DNA of 64,000 bases, from positions 1-64,000 of the forward strand of contig JAFADG010000012.1 of the NCBI GenBank assembly GCA_023425025.1. Direction: 5' to 3'. Position 1 is the first letter of the stretch. Every line of letters starts with the position of its first letter. Shown here one piece after another: positions 1-7,585 of the stretch. Under the pieces are notes generated by a model, which was given only the letters and a program-made list of their open reading frames with translations, made no database searches and was not told the DNA's origin. The position numbers and the translations under genes were made by a program. This DNA is from Bacillota bacterium. GTDB taxonomy: Bacteria > Bacillota > Clostridia > Christensenellales > Aristaeellaceae.

Positions 1-82
1 TTGCTTCGCTCGATTCAGTAGCATCTTTCATCACCTGGTGTTTATTTCGACATTCGCTCTCCTCTTTCCTTTTGGTTCTTAA

Positions 83-116
83 TAAAAAATTGCCCGCTGA
101 TACTTTGTCAACGGGC
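83..116 (-). terminator. Possible rho-independent terminator, minus direction
   Basis: Read on the minus strand, a short GCCCG/CGGGC stem (positions 92-96 and 112-116) with a 15-base loop is followed by AATTTTTTATT. It would stop transcripts leaving the acyl-CoA ligase gene that ends at 333. The stem is only 5 bp, so this is tentative. Confidence 0.4.
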
Positions 117-120
117 TGAC

Positions 121-263
121 CTTCCCCCGGAAGGGGAAGGCTTTAGAGGACGTTTCGCCTGATATCTTTACCTCGCTGCATCCCGCGTCTGACGCAATCG
201 CTATACTTTCTCGTTCGTCAATCCTCTGTCAGGCTTCGCTTGACACCTCCTTTTAAAAGGAGG
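121..263 (-). repeat. MITE-like structured intergenic repeat, copy 1
   Basis: Read on the minus strand the order is: an 18-bp perfect palindrome CCTCCTTTTAAAAGGAGG (246-263), a second hairpin GTCA.../...TGAC (228-244), an outer pair of arms AGAGGA (145-150) and TCCTCT (222-227), and a closing hairpin CTTCCCC/GGGGAAG (121-139). The same order of parts, with different base sequence, occurs on the plus strand at 43117-43236. This resembles a non-coding miniature inverted-repeat element. No coding sequence is seen in 1-332. Confidence 0.5.
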
Positions 264-280
264 CTGAGAAGGCTTAATCC

Positions 281-330
281 GGGGATTCCAAAGAGATGAT
301 ATCCCTTTGGCAGGGTACCTGGGGCAGAGC
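281..330. repeat. Palindromic repeat family A, degenerate copy
   Basis: GGGGATTCC then CCAAAG...CTTTGG arms (288-310) followed by a second small hairpin. Related copies with the same GGATTCC lead-in lie at 35225-35253 and 43353-43443. It sits just past the stop of the acyl-CoA ligase and may act as its transcript end. Confidence 0.5.
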
Positions 331-332
331 CC

Positions 333-2009
333 TTAGGCCGTTTCGATAGTGTCCGCGGCCTGGAGGTTCAGGGTTTGGACGCCCAGCTCGCGGAGCTTGT
401 ATTTTTGAATCTTGCCGCTGGCGGTCATGGGGAAGGAATTCATGAAAATGACGTAGCGGGGGGCCTTGAAGCGGGACATGCCGTTTTTGACGAACTGAAT
501 GATCTCATCCGGAGTGGCTTCCCGGCCGTCGCGCAAGATCACGCAGGCCAGCACTTCCTCGCCGTATTTGATATCGGGCACGCCTACCACCTGCACGTCG
601 CGGATGGCGGAATGGGTATAGAGGAATTCTTCGATTTCGCGGGGGTAGATGTTTTCACCGCCGCGGATGATCATGTCCTTTAGGCGGCCGGTGATGCGGA
701 AGTTGCCCTCCTCATCCATGGTGCCGATATCGCCGGTGTGCAGCCAGCCATCCTTGTCAATGGCCTGGCGGGTGGCTTCGGGCATTTTGTAGTAGCCCTT
801 CATGACAAGATACCCCCGGGTCACGATTTCGCCAGGCACGCCCCGGGGCTGTTCCAGACCGGTTTCGGGGTTGATGATTTTTCCCTCGGTACAGGGCAAA
901 AGCTTGCCCACGGTGGCGACCCGCAGTTCCAGCGCATCGTCGGCGGAAGACTGTGTCATGCCCGGGGAGGACTCTGTCTGGCCGAATACGATGGTGATCT
1001 CATTCATGTGCATTTTGGTGTTCACATCGCGCATGGCCTTGATGGGGCAGGGGGAGCCGGCCATGATGCCGGTGCGCAGGTGAGAAAAATCAAACTTGTC
1101 AAAGTCCGGATGCTCCAGCATGCCGATGAACATGGTGGGCACGCCGTGGACGGCGGTGCACCTTTCGGCGACGAGCATCTCCATCTCTTTCAAGGGATTG
1201 TACCGCTCCATCAAAACCATGGTGGTGCCGTGGGTCAAACACGTCATGACGCCCAGCACGCAGCCGAAGCAGTGGAACAGGGGCACCACGATCAGCAGCC
1301 GGTCGTCGGGGGTAAACTTCATGCGGTCGCCCATGAACTGGCCGTTGTTGGTGATGTTGTGGTGGGTGAGCATAACGCCCTTGGGGAAGCCGGTGGTGCC
1401 GGAGGTGTACTGCATGTTGATGACATCATGGGTGTCGGCGGCGGCGATCAGCTCCTCCACGGCCTCATTGGGCACGGTTTGGGCCAAGGCGTAGAACTCA
1501 TCAAAACGGCGTACGCCGCGGGGCAGGTTGTCGTACTCGCCGATGACGACGACGGACTTTAAAAAGGGCAGCGAAGCGTCGCCCGCTTCTTCGGGAGCCT
1601 TGTCCTTTAATGAGGGCATGAGGTTCAGAATATGGCCCAAATAGGGATTGTCCCGGTTTTCGGGCATCATGATCAGCATTTTGGCGTCGCTCTGGCGCAG
1701 CAGGTACTCCACCTCAAACTGCTTGTAGTTGGTGTTGACGGTGACCAGTATGGCGCCGATCTTGGCGGTGGCGAACATGGTGAGCATCCATTCGGGCAGG
1801 TTGGTGGCCCAGATGCCCACGTGATCACCTTTTCCTAAGCCCATGGCAAGCATGCCCCGGGCGATGAGGTTCGTCAGGCGGTCAAACTCCTTCCAGCTCA
1901 GGCGCACGTTGTATTCCGGCGCGACGACGCAGTCGTTGTCGGGTATTTCACGTACATTCTTGCGCAGAAGCCCCGGAATCGTGTAGTTGCTCAGCGTGGT
2001 GATGGCCAA
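333..2009 (-). CDS. AMP-forming fatty acyl-CoA ligase
   Basis: Activates a carboxylic acid with ATP and joins it to coenzyme A in the cytoplasm. The 558-residue protein has the adenylate-forming signature YTSGTTGFPKG near residues 201-211, the hinge/adenylation motif GRLKDMIIRGGENIYP in the C-terminal third, and the catalytic-lysine motif ASGKIQKYKLRE near the end, all typical of the medium/long-chain FadD-type branch. The start is TTG at 2007-2009, set by an AAGGAGG 8 bases upstream; there is no ATG in a good position. It is transcribed through a T-box leader that ends about 25 bases before the start codon, which is unusual for this family. The divergent neighbour is a TetR regulator. Acid substrate cannot be read from sequence; a branched or medium chain acid is only an inference from the leader. 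Confidence 0.9.
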   Translation of the reverse strand: MAITTLSNYTIPGLLRKNVREIPDNDCVVAPEYNVRLSWKEFDRLTNLIARGMLAMGLGKGDHVGIWATNLPEWMLTMFATAKIGAILVTVNTNYKQFEVEYLLRQSDAKMLIMMPENRDNPYLGHILNLMPSLKDKAPEEAGDASLPFLKSVVVIGEYDNLPRGVRRFDEFYALAQTVPNEAVEELIAAADTHDVINMQYTSGTTGFPKGVMLTHHNITNNGQFMGDRMKFTPDDRLLIVVPLFHCFGCVLGVMTCLTHGTTMVLMERYNPLKEMEMLVAERCTAVHGVPTMFIGMLEHPDFDKFDFSHLRTGIMAGSPCPIKAMRDVNTKMHMNEITIVFGQTESSPGMTQSSADDALELRVATVGKLLPCTEGKIINPETGLEQPRGVPGEIVTRGYLVMKGYYKMPEATRQAIDKDGWLHTGDIGTMDEEGNFRITGRLKDMIIRGGENIYPREIEEFLYTHSAIRDVQVVGVPDIKYGEEVLACVILRDGREATPDEIIQFVKNGMSRFKAPRYVIFMNSFPMTASGKIQKYKLRELGVQTLNLQAADTIETA

Positions 2010-2032
2010 AGTAACCGCCTCCTTTTTGCTAT

Positions 2033-2290
2033 AAAAAAACTCCGTCCCTGAAATAAATCAGAGACGGAGGTAGAAACATCCGCGGTACCACTCTGCTTGG
2101 GGCATACGCCCCCGCTTGTGCAAGGCGATCACGGGCCTGGCCGTCCGCCGCTACTTACGGATTCATCCGCTTTCTGGCGGCCGCTCGTGGGTGAGCTTCC
2201 TTCATGGCCTCTGCCGCCTTGCACCAACCGGCGGTTCTCTGAAGAAGCGTTTGAAGTACTGATCCCAGTCATGGCGTTTGCAATTTGGAA
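2033..2290 (-). promoter_or_regulatory. T-box riboswitch leader in front of the acyl-CoA ligase
   Basis: On the minus strand the leader shows, in order: an AGTA motif in the specifier loop (2257-2260), AGAGA in the distal bulge (2236-2240), a GGTG apical-loop motif near 2222-2225, the T-box sequence AGAGTGGTACCGCGG (2080-2094), and an 11-bp terminator CTCCGTCTCTG/CAGGGACGGAG (2040-2069) followed by seven T (2033-2039). The T-box sequence can pair with the terminator 5' arm to make the antiterminator. By spacing from the GAGC of the kink-turn, the specifier is most likely CUC (2193-2195), that is leucine; one-base shifts would give Ser or Ala codons, so the amino acid is not certain. T-boxes normally control aminoacyl-tRNA synthetase and amino-acid genes. 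Confidence 0.88.
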
Positions 2291-2292
2291 AG

Positions 2293-2321
2293 ATTGTATC
2301 CAAGAAGGGGCCGTTTGTCAA
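2293..2321 (-). promoter_or_regulatory. Sigma-A promoter of the T-box transcript
   Basis: On the minus strand TTGACA (2316-2321), a 17-base spacer, and TACAAT (2293-2298). The transcript would start a few bases later and enter stem I of the T-box. Confidence 0.8.
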
Positions 2322-2359
2322 GCGGAATTTGCAGACGCGGAAAAAGTCCCGCAAGGGGA

Positions 2360-2388
2360 TTGACATGGGCTTTTTGGGAGATTATAAT
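2360..2388 (+). promoter_or_regulatory. Consensus sigma-A promoter of the TetR gene
   Basis: TTGACA (2360-2365), 17-base spacer, TATAAT (2383-2388), a perfect match in both hexamers. A dyad overlaps and follows the -10 element, fitting repression by the TetR product. Confidence 0.85.
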
Positions 2389-2418
2389 GACTATGAAGTC
2401 ACTGATTAAGGAGTCATT
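2386..2418. promoter_or_regulatory. Probable TetR operator
   Basis: AATGACT (2386-2392) and AGTCATT (2412-2418) form one inverted repeat, and TGACT-ATGA-AGTCA (2388-2401) a shorter one that shares the left arm. They lie across the -10 end and transcription start of tetR, the usual place for an autoregulatory operator. Confidence 0.5.
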
Positions 2419-2420
2419 GA

Positions 2421-3026
2421 ATGAAGCCGAACATCCGCCAACAGCAAAAAGAGCAGACCAGGGAAAAGCTGCTGGAAGCAGCCTACGCGGTGTTCACCCG
2501 GCAGGGGATCACGCAAAGCCGCATGGAGGATATCGCCAGGGAAGCCGGGGTATCCCATGGCACGGTGTTCCTGCACTTTGGGAGCCAGGAGGAATTGGTG
2601 GAAGCGGTGGTTTCGCGGTATGGCGGGATCATCGCGAACCGCACCCATGCGCTTGTACAAAGCGGAGCCGGGTTAAAAGGCGTACTTACGGCCTACCTGC
2701 AGGGGCTAAGCGAGCACGAAATCTTTTACACAAGGCTTTTGCTGGAGGCAAGGCTTTTACCGCAAGGGGTTCGTGACAGCTTCATCATGATCCAATCGGT
2801 GCTTTCGCATCACTTTTCCGCTGCCATCGCGCGGGAGGGGATGGTAAACAGGCTGAATTTGCCGGAACATCTGCTGTTTCATATGTGGGTAGGGCTTGTG
2901 CACCACTATCTGCAAAACGGCGATCTGTACGGCGGCGAAGGCCAGATCATCGCCCGCCACGGAGAAATGCTGATGAATGCCTATCTGACACTTTTGAACA
3001 ACGGACATAAGGAGGAAGCAACATGA
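2421..3026 (+). CDS. TetR/AcrR family transcriptional regulator
   Basis: A 201-residue DNA-binding repressor. The N-terminal helix-turn-helix is clear: residues about 10-55 carry REKLLEAAYAVF, then IAREAGVSHGTVFLHFGSQEEL, the TetR family pattern. The C-terminal ligand domain has no recognisable specificity. AAGGAG at 2408-2413 precedes the ATG. The stop overlaps the next start by 4 bases (ATGA), so the zinc-ribbon protein is translationally coupled. A dyad at its own promoter suggests autoregulation; whether it also controls the divergent acyl-CoA ligase is open, since that promoter is about 65 bases away and no matching dyad is seen there. Confidence 0.9.
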   Translation: MKPNIRQQQKEQTREKLLEAAYAVFTRQGITQSRMEDIAREAGVSHGTVFLHFGSQEELVEAVVSRYGGIIANRTHALVQSGAGLKGVLTAYLQGLSEHEIFYTRLLLEARLLPQGVRDSFIMIQSVLSHHFSAAIAREGMVNRLNLPEHLLFHMWVGLVHHYLQNGDLYGGEGQIIARHGEMLMNAYLTLLNNGHKEEAT

Positions 3027-3262
3027 AAACCTGCATCGCTTGCGGCATGCCCATGACCAAACCCGAGGATTTTGCCATGAAGGATGAAACAAAGGACTAC
3101 TGCCTGTACTGCGCGCGGCCCGACGGCAGCATGCAGTCCTATCCTGAAAAGCTGGAGGGCACCACCCACTTTCTGATGAAGACCCAGGGGCTGGAGGAAA
3201 ACGCCGCCCGGGAAACAGCCACTCGGCTGATGAAGAAGCTGCCGGCGTGGGCGAATACTTGA
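3023..3262 (+). CDS. Small zinc-ribbon protein
   Basis: A 79-residue protein with CIACGMPM at residues 4-11 and CLYCARPDGSMQSY at about 32-45, giving two CxxC pairs that should bind one zinc ion. It matches the small 'putative zinc ribbon' proteins often found beside regulators in Clostridia; their role is not known. It overlaps the tetR stop by 4 bases, so both should be made from one mRNA. Confidence 0.8.
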   Translation: MKTCIACGMPMTKPEDFAMKDETKDYCLYCARPDGSMQSYPEKLEGTTHFLMKTQGLEENAARETATRLMKKLPAWANT

Positions 3263-3287
3263 CAAGCGCCAATGATCGTCTCAAAAA

Positions 3288-3316
3288 GGCCGCCGTGCTT
3301 TTGCCGGCGGTCTTTT
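3288..3316 (+). terminator. Terminator after the TetR/zinc-ribbon pair
   Basis: 8-bp stem GGCCGCCG / CGGCGGTC (3288-3295, 3305-3312) with a 9-base loop, then TTTT. A run of A before the stem means it could work in both directions. Confidence 0.6.
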
Positions 3317-3357
3317 GCGTGAAAAGTGTGCATTTCTTTTTAAAACCTGTATAGGGG

Positions 3358-3385
3358 TTGACAATAAGTGGGATTGTGGTACACT
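3358..3385 (+). promoter_or_regulatory. Sigma-A promoter of the alpha/beta hydrolase
   Basis: TTGACA (3358-3363), 16-base spacer, TACACT (3380-3385), about 40 bases before the ATG at 3426. Confidence 0.65.
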
Positions 3386-3425
3386 TCCTACCGCCGGCCA
3401 TGCCGGGGGAAAGGAAACAGGAACC

Positions 3426-4256
3426 ATGGAAACCACAGTCAAAAACCTACCCATTCATTATGAATCTTTCGGCCAAGGCCGGCCCGTGCTGCTGATTCAC
3501 GGCTATAGCGTGGATCACAGGCTGATGAGCGGCTGCCTGGAGCCCATTTTTGAAACAGTGCCCGGCTATAGGCGGATTTACATCGACCTGCCCGGCATGG
3601 GCAAGACAAAAAGCGCACCCTGGATCGTGAATTCGGACGTGATGCTGGACGTTGTGCTGGAATTCATCGGCAAGGTCATACCGGGCGAGCGCTTTTTGCT
3701 GGCGGGCGAATCCTATGGCGGCTACCTGGCCAGGGGCATTGTCCACAAAATTCCGGAAAGGGTGGCCGGCGTATATCTGCTGTGCCCGGCGATTATTCCC
3801 GATTATGACAAACGCACGCTGCCGGAGCACAGGGCAATGAAGGTGGACGAAGCGTTGCTCAAGCGTCTTTCGTCCAAGGAAGCGGAAGCGTTTACCCAAG
3901 TGCACATTGTGCAGACGGAAGAAATGTGGCACAAATTCCGGGATGAGATCCTGACCGGCATACAGCTCGCCGATATGCCGTTTTTGAAGTGGTTCCGGGA
4001 AAACGGTTATGCTTTCACCTTTGACGTCGATCAGTTGAAGAATGCCTTTGCGGGCCCTTCGCTGTTTTTGTTGGGCCGCCAGGATGCAAGCGTTGGGTAC
4101 CGGGACGCGTGGAAGATCATCGAAAACTATCCCCGCGCCACCTTCGCCGTGCTGGACAGGGCCGGCCATAACCTGCAGATCGAGCAGCCGGAGCTGCACG
4201 CGTCGCTGGTCAGGGAATGGCTTTTGCGCGTCAGGGAAGCGATGGGGCTGGAATAA
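3426..4256 (+). CDS. Alpha/beta-fold hydrolase
   Basis: A 276-residue cytosolic hydrolase. The oxyanion-region motif LLIHGYSVDH lies near residue 20, the nucleophile elbow is GESYGG (Ser), the acid is in LLGRQDAS, and the histidine in GHNLQIEQPE close to the C terminus, so the Ser-Asp-His triad is complete. The open frame begins upstream at 3315, but that would lie ahead of the promoter; the ATG at 3426 follows an AAAGGAAACAGG ribosome site. Esterase, lipase or peptidase activity cannot be told apart. It stands alone between two terminators. Confidence 0.85.
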   Translation: METTVKNLPIHYESFGQGRPVLLIHGYSVDHRLMSGCLEPIFETVPGYRRIYIDLPGMGKTKSAPWIVNSDVMLDVVLEFIGKVIPGERFLLAGESYGGYLARGIVHKIPERVAGVYLLCPAIIPDYDKRTLPEHRAMKVDEALLKRLSSKEAEAFTQVHIVQTEEMWHKFRDEILTGIQLADMPFLKWFRENGYAFTFDVDQLKNAFAGPSLFLLGRQDASVGYRDAWKIIENYPRATFAVLDRAGHNLQIEQPELHASLVREWLLRVREAMGLE

Positions 4257-4315
4257 GGGATATGATCACGGGACGATTGCTTTATTTAAATCCATTTGTT
4301 ATAGAATTTTGTATA

Positions 4316-4345
4316 ATGGTCCTCCTGTCGGGGGACCATGTTTTT
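4316..4345 (+). terminator. Terminator after the alpha/beta hydrolase
   Basis: ATGGTCC (4316-4322) and GGACCAT (4333-4339), extendable by CC/GG, followed by TTTTT. The rest of 4257-4602 is AT-rich and non-coding apart from the promoter at 4526-4554. Confidence 0.7.
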
Positions 4346-4525
4346 GTGACGGAATACGGACGGAAGGCCTTTTGGCTTTTGATTCGTTTTATAGTAAAAT
4401 GGATATAGACAATTGGACAGGCAAGAACAGCGCGGGGGCAATTCTCCCTTTATATATAAAAACGGTTTGTTCTGAGGTTCCAATAAACCACTTTACCAGA
4501 ATTCGCCTGGCATTTTTCCGGGTAC

Positions 4526-4554
4526 TTTACCACCTGATGGATTTGTGGTATAAT
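4526..4554 (+). promoter_or_regulatory. Sigma-A promoter of the small membrane protein
   Basis: TTTACC (4526-4531), 17-base spacer, TATAAT (4549-4554), about 50 bases before the ATG at 4603. Confidence 0.65.
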
Positions 4555-4602
4555 CATTAATCGGTTGCCGATTTTTGCGGCAGCTTTGGAAGGAGGAAGA
4601 CC

Positions 4603-5082
4603 ATGTACCGCTATTCCCAGCAAATGCGGGCAAATACAGGCGGGCAGCGGGTGCGGCAGCAATTGAGCAAGGTATTGCTGCTGCTGCTTGTGGCCGCGAT
4701 TGTCGTATTGGCGATATTGGGCGGAAACGCCATGAGTTTTGCCGCAAAGGAGCAGTCACAGTTTAAAGAGCGCATGCGCAGCGAGGTGAATCTGGCGATT
4801 ACCCAGGTCAACAACCTGTCGCGCACCGGCGGATCGACGACGACCAACCTGCTGGGCAAGCTGCGCCAGCATGTGTATGCCATAGAGACGCTGCAGGAAG
4901 TGCATTTGGCGCTGCGGGGCAACGGGCAGCGGGTGGTGGATGATGGCCTGTTTGATTCCATTTATGCCGTGATCGACACGTTTGACGCCAAGCTGCAGAC
5001 GGGGCAGCAGACAAAGGAGCCCCAGACGCAGCTGCTTACGTTCCTGACGGAATTGAACACAAAGGTCGGCGAAATCCAATAA
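4603..5082 (+). CDS. Hypothetical single-pass membrane protein
   Basis: A 159-residue protein I do not recognise. One membrane segment is clear at about residues 22-45 (LLLLLVAAIVVLAILGG), preceded by a basic stretch, so the long C-terminal part would face outside. That part is rich in Gln, Leu and Thr and looks helical, possibly coiled-coil. GGAGGA precedes the ATG. It is a one-gene transcript between its own promoter and the terminator shared with pyrG. Confidence 0.65.
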   Translation: MYRYSQQMRANTGGQRVRQQLSKVLLLLLVAAIVVLAILGGNAMSFAAKEQSQFKERMRSEVNLAITQVNNLSRTGGSTTTNLLGKLRQHVYAIETLQEVHLALRGNGQRVVDDGLFDSIYAVIDTFDAKLQTGQQTKEPQTQLLTFLTELNTKVGEIQ

Positions 5083-5095
5083 CAGAATTTATTGC

Positions 5096-5128
5096 AAAAG
5101 CCCGCGCCCATTTTCGGCGCGGGCTTTT
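5096..5128. terminator. Bidirectional terminator between the membrane protein gene and pyrG
   Basis: AAAAGCCCGCGCC (5096-5108), 7-base loop, GGCGCGGGCTTTT (5116-5128). The A-run and T-run on the two sides let it serve both converging genes. Confidence 0.9.
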
Positions 5129-5164
5129 CGTCTATCAAAAAAAGCAACGGTGTTCCTTATTCGA

Positions 5165-6757
5165 TTATTTGATTGCCGTCCGGATGAAGCCCATAAACAG
5201 CGGATGCGCGCGGCCGGGGCGGGAAAGGAATTCGGGGTGGTACAAAACCGCCGCGTAGAAGGGGTGATCCGTGACCTCAAAAGCCTCCGGGTATCCTTCT
5301 GGCTCGCTTGCGCCGGTCATGACAAAGCCTCTTTCACAAAGGGCCTGGGCGTATTTGGCGTCCACCTCGTAGCGGTTGCCGTGGCGCTCCCTGGCCGCAG
5401 TGCTTTCATAGAGCGAGCGGATCAAGCCGTCCTTCAAAACCACGCTGCCGGCGCCCATGCGGGCGGTGCTGCGGGCGCCGTTGGCCGTTTTCCTGTCCTC
5501 GGGGATGTATGCGACAGGCGCCGGGGTATTCGGGTCAACCTCCTGGGAATTGGCGGCGGGCAAAGCAAGAAGGTTGCGGCAGGCCTCTACCACGGAAAGC
5601 TGCATGCCAAGACCGATGGCAAGGTATGGCACCTTGTTCACCCTGGCATAGCCGGCCGCGGCAATGATCCCCTCGGCGCCCCGGTCGCCGAAGCCGCCGG
5701 GCACGATGATGCCGTCGTAGCCGCGAAGCTTGTCCGCCGCGTTATCGCTCGTGACGGCCTCCGCGTTGATCCAGTCGATGGTGACGGCGGCCGAAAGGGC
5801 AATGCCGGCATGGCGAAGGGCTTCTTCCACGGAGACATAAGCTTCCTTCAGGGTCACATATTTGCCGATCAGGGCGATTTTCGCCTTGTGGACGGGGTTG
5901 CGGGAACGCGCCACCATGTCCTTCCAGGCGCTTAAGTCGCAGACGGGATGGTTAAGGCCCAGCTGCTCGCAGACGATGCTGGCAAAGCCCTCTTCCTCCA
6001 TCATCAGGGGCACTTCATACAGGGTGGGCACGTCCGCATACTGCACGACGTGGCTGGCTTTCACATCGCAGAACAGGGCGATCTTTTCACGGGATTCACT
6101 GGTGATGCGCTTTTCCGTGCGGCAGACGATGACGTCCGGCGCGATGCCGATGGAGCGCAGGTTTTTCACCGAGTGCTGGGTGGGCTTTGTTTTCAGCTCG
6201 CCCGCCACCGATATGTAGGGCAGCAGCGTCACATGGATAAAGCAGCTGTCCTGGTCGTTCAAATCCCAGCGCATCTGGCGGATGGCTTCCAGAAACGGCG
6301 CGGACTCCATATCGCCCACCGTGCCGCCGATTTCCACCAGCGCGATATCGGCGCTGCTGTTCTGGGCCGCGGTCCAGATGGCCTGCTTGATTTCGTTGGT
6401 CACATGGGGCACCACCTGCACGGTACCGCCCTTGTATTCGCCGCGCAGCTCCCGCTCCATCACCAGCTTGTGTATTTTGCCGGTGGTGACGCTGGATTCG
6501 CAGGTCAGGTTCACATCGGTAAAGCGTTCAAAATGCCCAAGGTCCAAGTCGGCGGCCACGCCATCGTCAGTGATGAAGGACTCGCCGTGTTGCAGGGGGC
6601 TGAGTAGACTTGGGTCCACATTGTAATAAGGCTCGATTTTTTGAAGGGATACCTTGAAACCGCGGGCCGCCAGCAGCCGGCCCAGAGAGGCTGTGATAAT
6701 GCCTTTGCCCAGGGAGGACACGACTCCGCCGGTGACAAACACAAACTTCGTAGCCAT
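5165..6757 (-). CDS. pyrG: CTP synthase with altered glutaminase active site
   Basis: Converts UTP to CTP with ATP and ammonia; family members normally make the ammonia from glutamine in a C-terminal class I amidotransferase domain. The 530-residue protein keeps the synthetase P-loop GGVVSSLGKG (10-19), DLDLGHFERF (70-79) and EIGGTVGD (142-149). In the amidotransferase domain the expected GICLGMQ reads AIGLGMQ: residue 382 is Gly (codon GGT at 5612-5614) where the catalytic Cys is needed. His and Glu of the triad (YHPEF) are present. The N-terminal substrate loop is also divergent (KIEPYYNVDPSLLSP for the usual KFDPYINVDPGTMSP). So the enzyme should be ammonia-dependent, unless the change is a sequencing error. 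ATG with an AAAGGAG site; own promoter at 6835-6863. Confidence 0.92.
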   Translation of the reverse strand: MATKFVFVTGGVVSSLGKGIITASLGRLLAARGFKVSLQKIEPYYNVDPSLLSPLQHGESFITDDGVAADLDLGHFERFTDVNLTCESSVTTGKIHKLVMERELRGEYKGGTVQVVPHVTNEIKQAIWTAAQNSSADIALVEIGGTVGDMESAPFLEAIRQMRWDLNDQDSCFIHVTLLPYISVAGELKTKPTQHSVKNLRSIGIAPDVIVCRTEKRITSESREKIALFCDVKASHVVQYADVPTLYEVPLMMEEEGFASIVCEQLGLNHPVCDLSAWKDMVARSRNPVHKAKIALIGKYVTLKEAYVSVEEALRHAGIALSAAVTIDWINAEAVTSDNAADKLRGYDGIIVPGGFGDRGAEGIIAAAGYARVNKVPYLAIGLGMQLSVVEACRNLLALPAANSQEVDPNTPAPVAYIPEDRKTANGARSTARMGAGSVVLKDGLIRSLYESTAARERHGNRYEVDAKYAQALCERGFVMTGASEPEGYPEAFEVTDHPFYAAVLYHPEFLSRPGRAHPLFMGFIRTAIK

Positions 6758-6834
6758 CTGGAACGCTCCTTTTACGCATAATGAAACGCCGGTACAGCGG
6801 TCGCTGCCGGCAGGTACAAAAACACAATACGCAT

Positions 6835-6863
6835 ATTGTAATGATAAGGGGGGTGCCTGTCAA
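6835..6863 (-). promoter_or_regulatory. Sigma-A promoter of pyrG
   Basis: On the minus strand TTGACA (6858-6863), 17-base spacer, TACAAT (6835-6840). The transcript does not start with the GGGC run used for pyrG control in Bacillus. The leader of about 70 bases holds a small CAGCG/CGCTG hairpin. Confidence 0.8.
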
Positions 6864-6912
6864 TGGATAATTCGGGAGATTTCGCCCCAATTGAAAAGTC
6901 CCGATTGGAAAC

Positions 6913-7572
6913 TCAAAAGGGTACTGTCAGGCGCTTGGGGACAAGCTGCACCGCCTTGGGCTGCTGGGATAAATCCTCCCTGGTGACACGTAAAAGCGGC
7001 ATGGGGGAGGGCGCTTGGCCAATCAGCTGAAAATAATCCTCCACCGGGGCGATGGGCAGCCGGGCGCTGCTTTCCGTCTTGTAATGCATGGGAATGGCGA
7101 CGCGGGCGCCAAGATCATGGCGCGCCTTTTCCGCCTGGGCCGCGTCAATGGTATAATAGCCGCCCACAGGCAGAAGCAGCACATCCACCCGGCCCACTCT
7201 GCCGCATTCCTCCGGGGTCAGCGTATGGCCAAGGTCCCCCAGGTGCAGCACCCGAAGGCCGTCGGCCTCGACCAGGAACATGGTGTTCGGGCCGCGCTTT
7301 GCGCCCTGCACATCGTCGTGGAAGGAGGAAAAGCCGATCACGCGAAGGCCGGGCAGCGGCTCAACCTTGCCCTCTCCTCGAAGAACCACGGGTTCTCCCT
7401 CCACCAGGGATATATTGTTGTGGTCGTGGTGCTCATGGCTTACGGTGACGACGTCGCCATGCAGCCTGCCCATGGGGTAGCCGACAGAGGCGTCGTAGGG
7501 GTCCATGACGATCACATACCCCTGTGCCGTTTCCAGCTGAAAGAGCGCGTGACCAAAGTAGGTGATGAGCAT
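6913..7572 (-). CDS. Metallo-beta-lactamase fold metal-dependent hydrolase
   Basis: A 219-residue UlaG-like hydrolase (UPF0173-type). The metal-site motif SHEHHDHN lies near residues 45-52, further ligands are in FSSFHDD, HLGDLGH and PMHYKT. The substrate is unknown; relatives open lactones or cleave phosphoesters. The ATG follows an AAAGGAGAGG site. It is last of three close minus-strand genes (13 bases after the 175-residue unknown), probably one operon with the YwiB-like gene. Confidence 0.85.
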   Translation of the reverse strand: MLITYFGHALFQLETAQGYVIVMDPYDASVGYPMGRLHGDVVTVSHEHHDHNNISLVEGEPVVLRGEGKVEPLPGLRVIGFSSFHDDVQGAKRGPNTMFLVEADGLRVLHLGDLGHTLTPEECGRVGRVDVLLLPVGGYYTIDAAQAEKARHDLGARVAIPMHYKTESSARLPIAPVEDYFQLIGQAPSPMPLLRVTREDLSQQPKAVQLVPKRLTVPF

Positions 7573-7585
7573 TTGATCCTCTCCT

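Noticed and set aside
738..1562. 274-codon plus-strand frame inside the acyl-CoA ligase
   Set aside because: Antisense shadow with His/Gly-rich low-complexity translation and no start signals.
2097..2363. 88-codon plus-strand frame opposite the T-box leader
   Set aside because: It lies entirely over the leader RNA and its promoter; T-box motifs explain the sequence.
4296..4317. TTGTTA...TATAAT before the terminator at 4316 as a promoter
   Set aside because: The spacer is only 10 bases and the -10 runs into the terminator stem.
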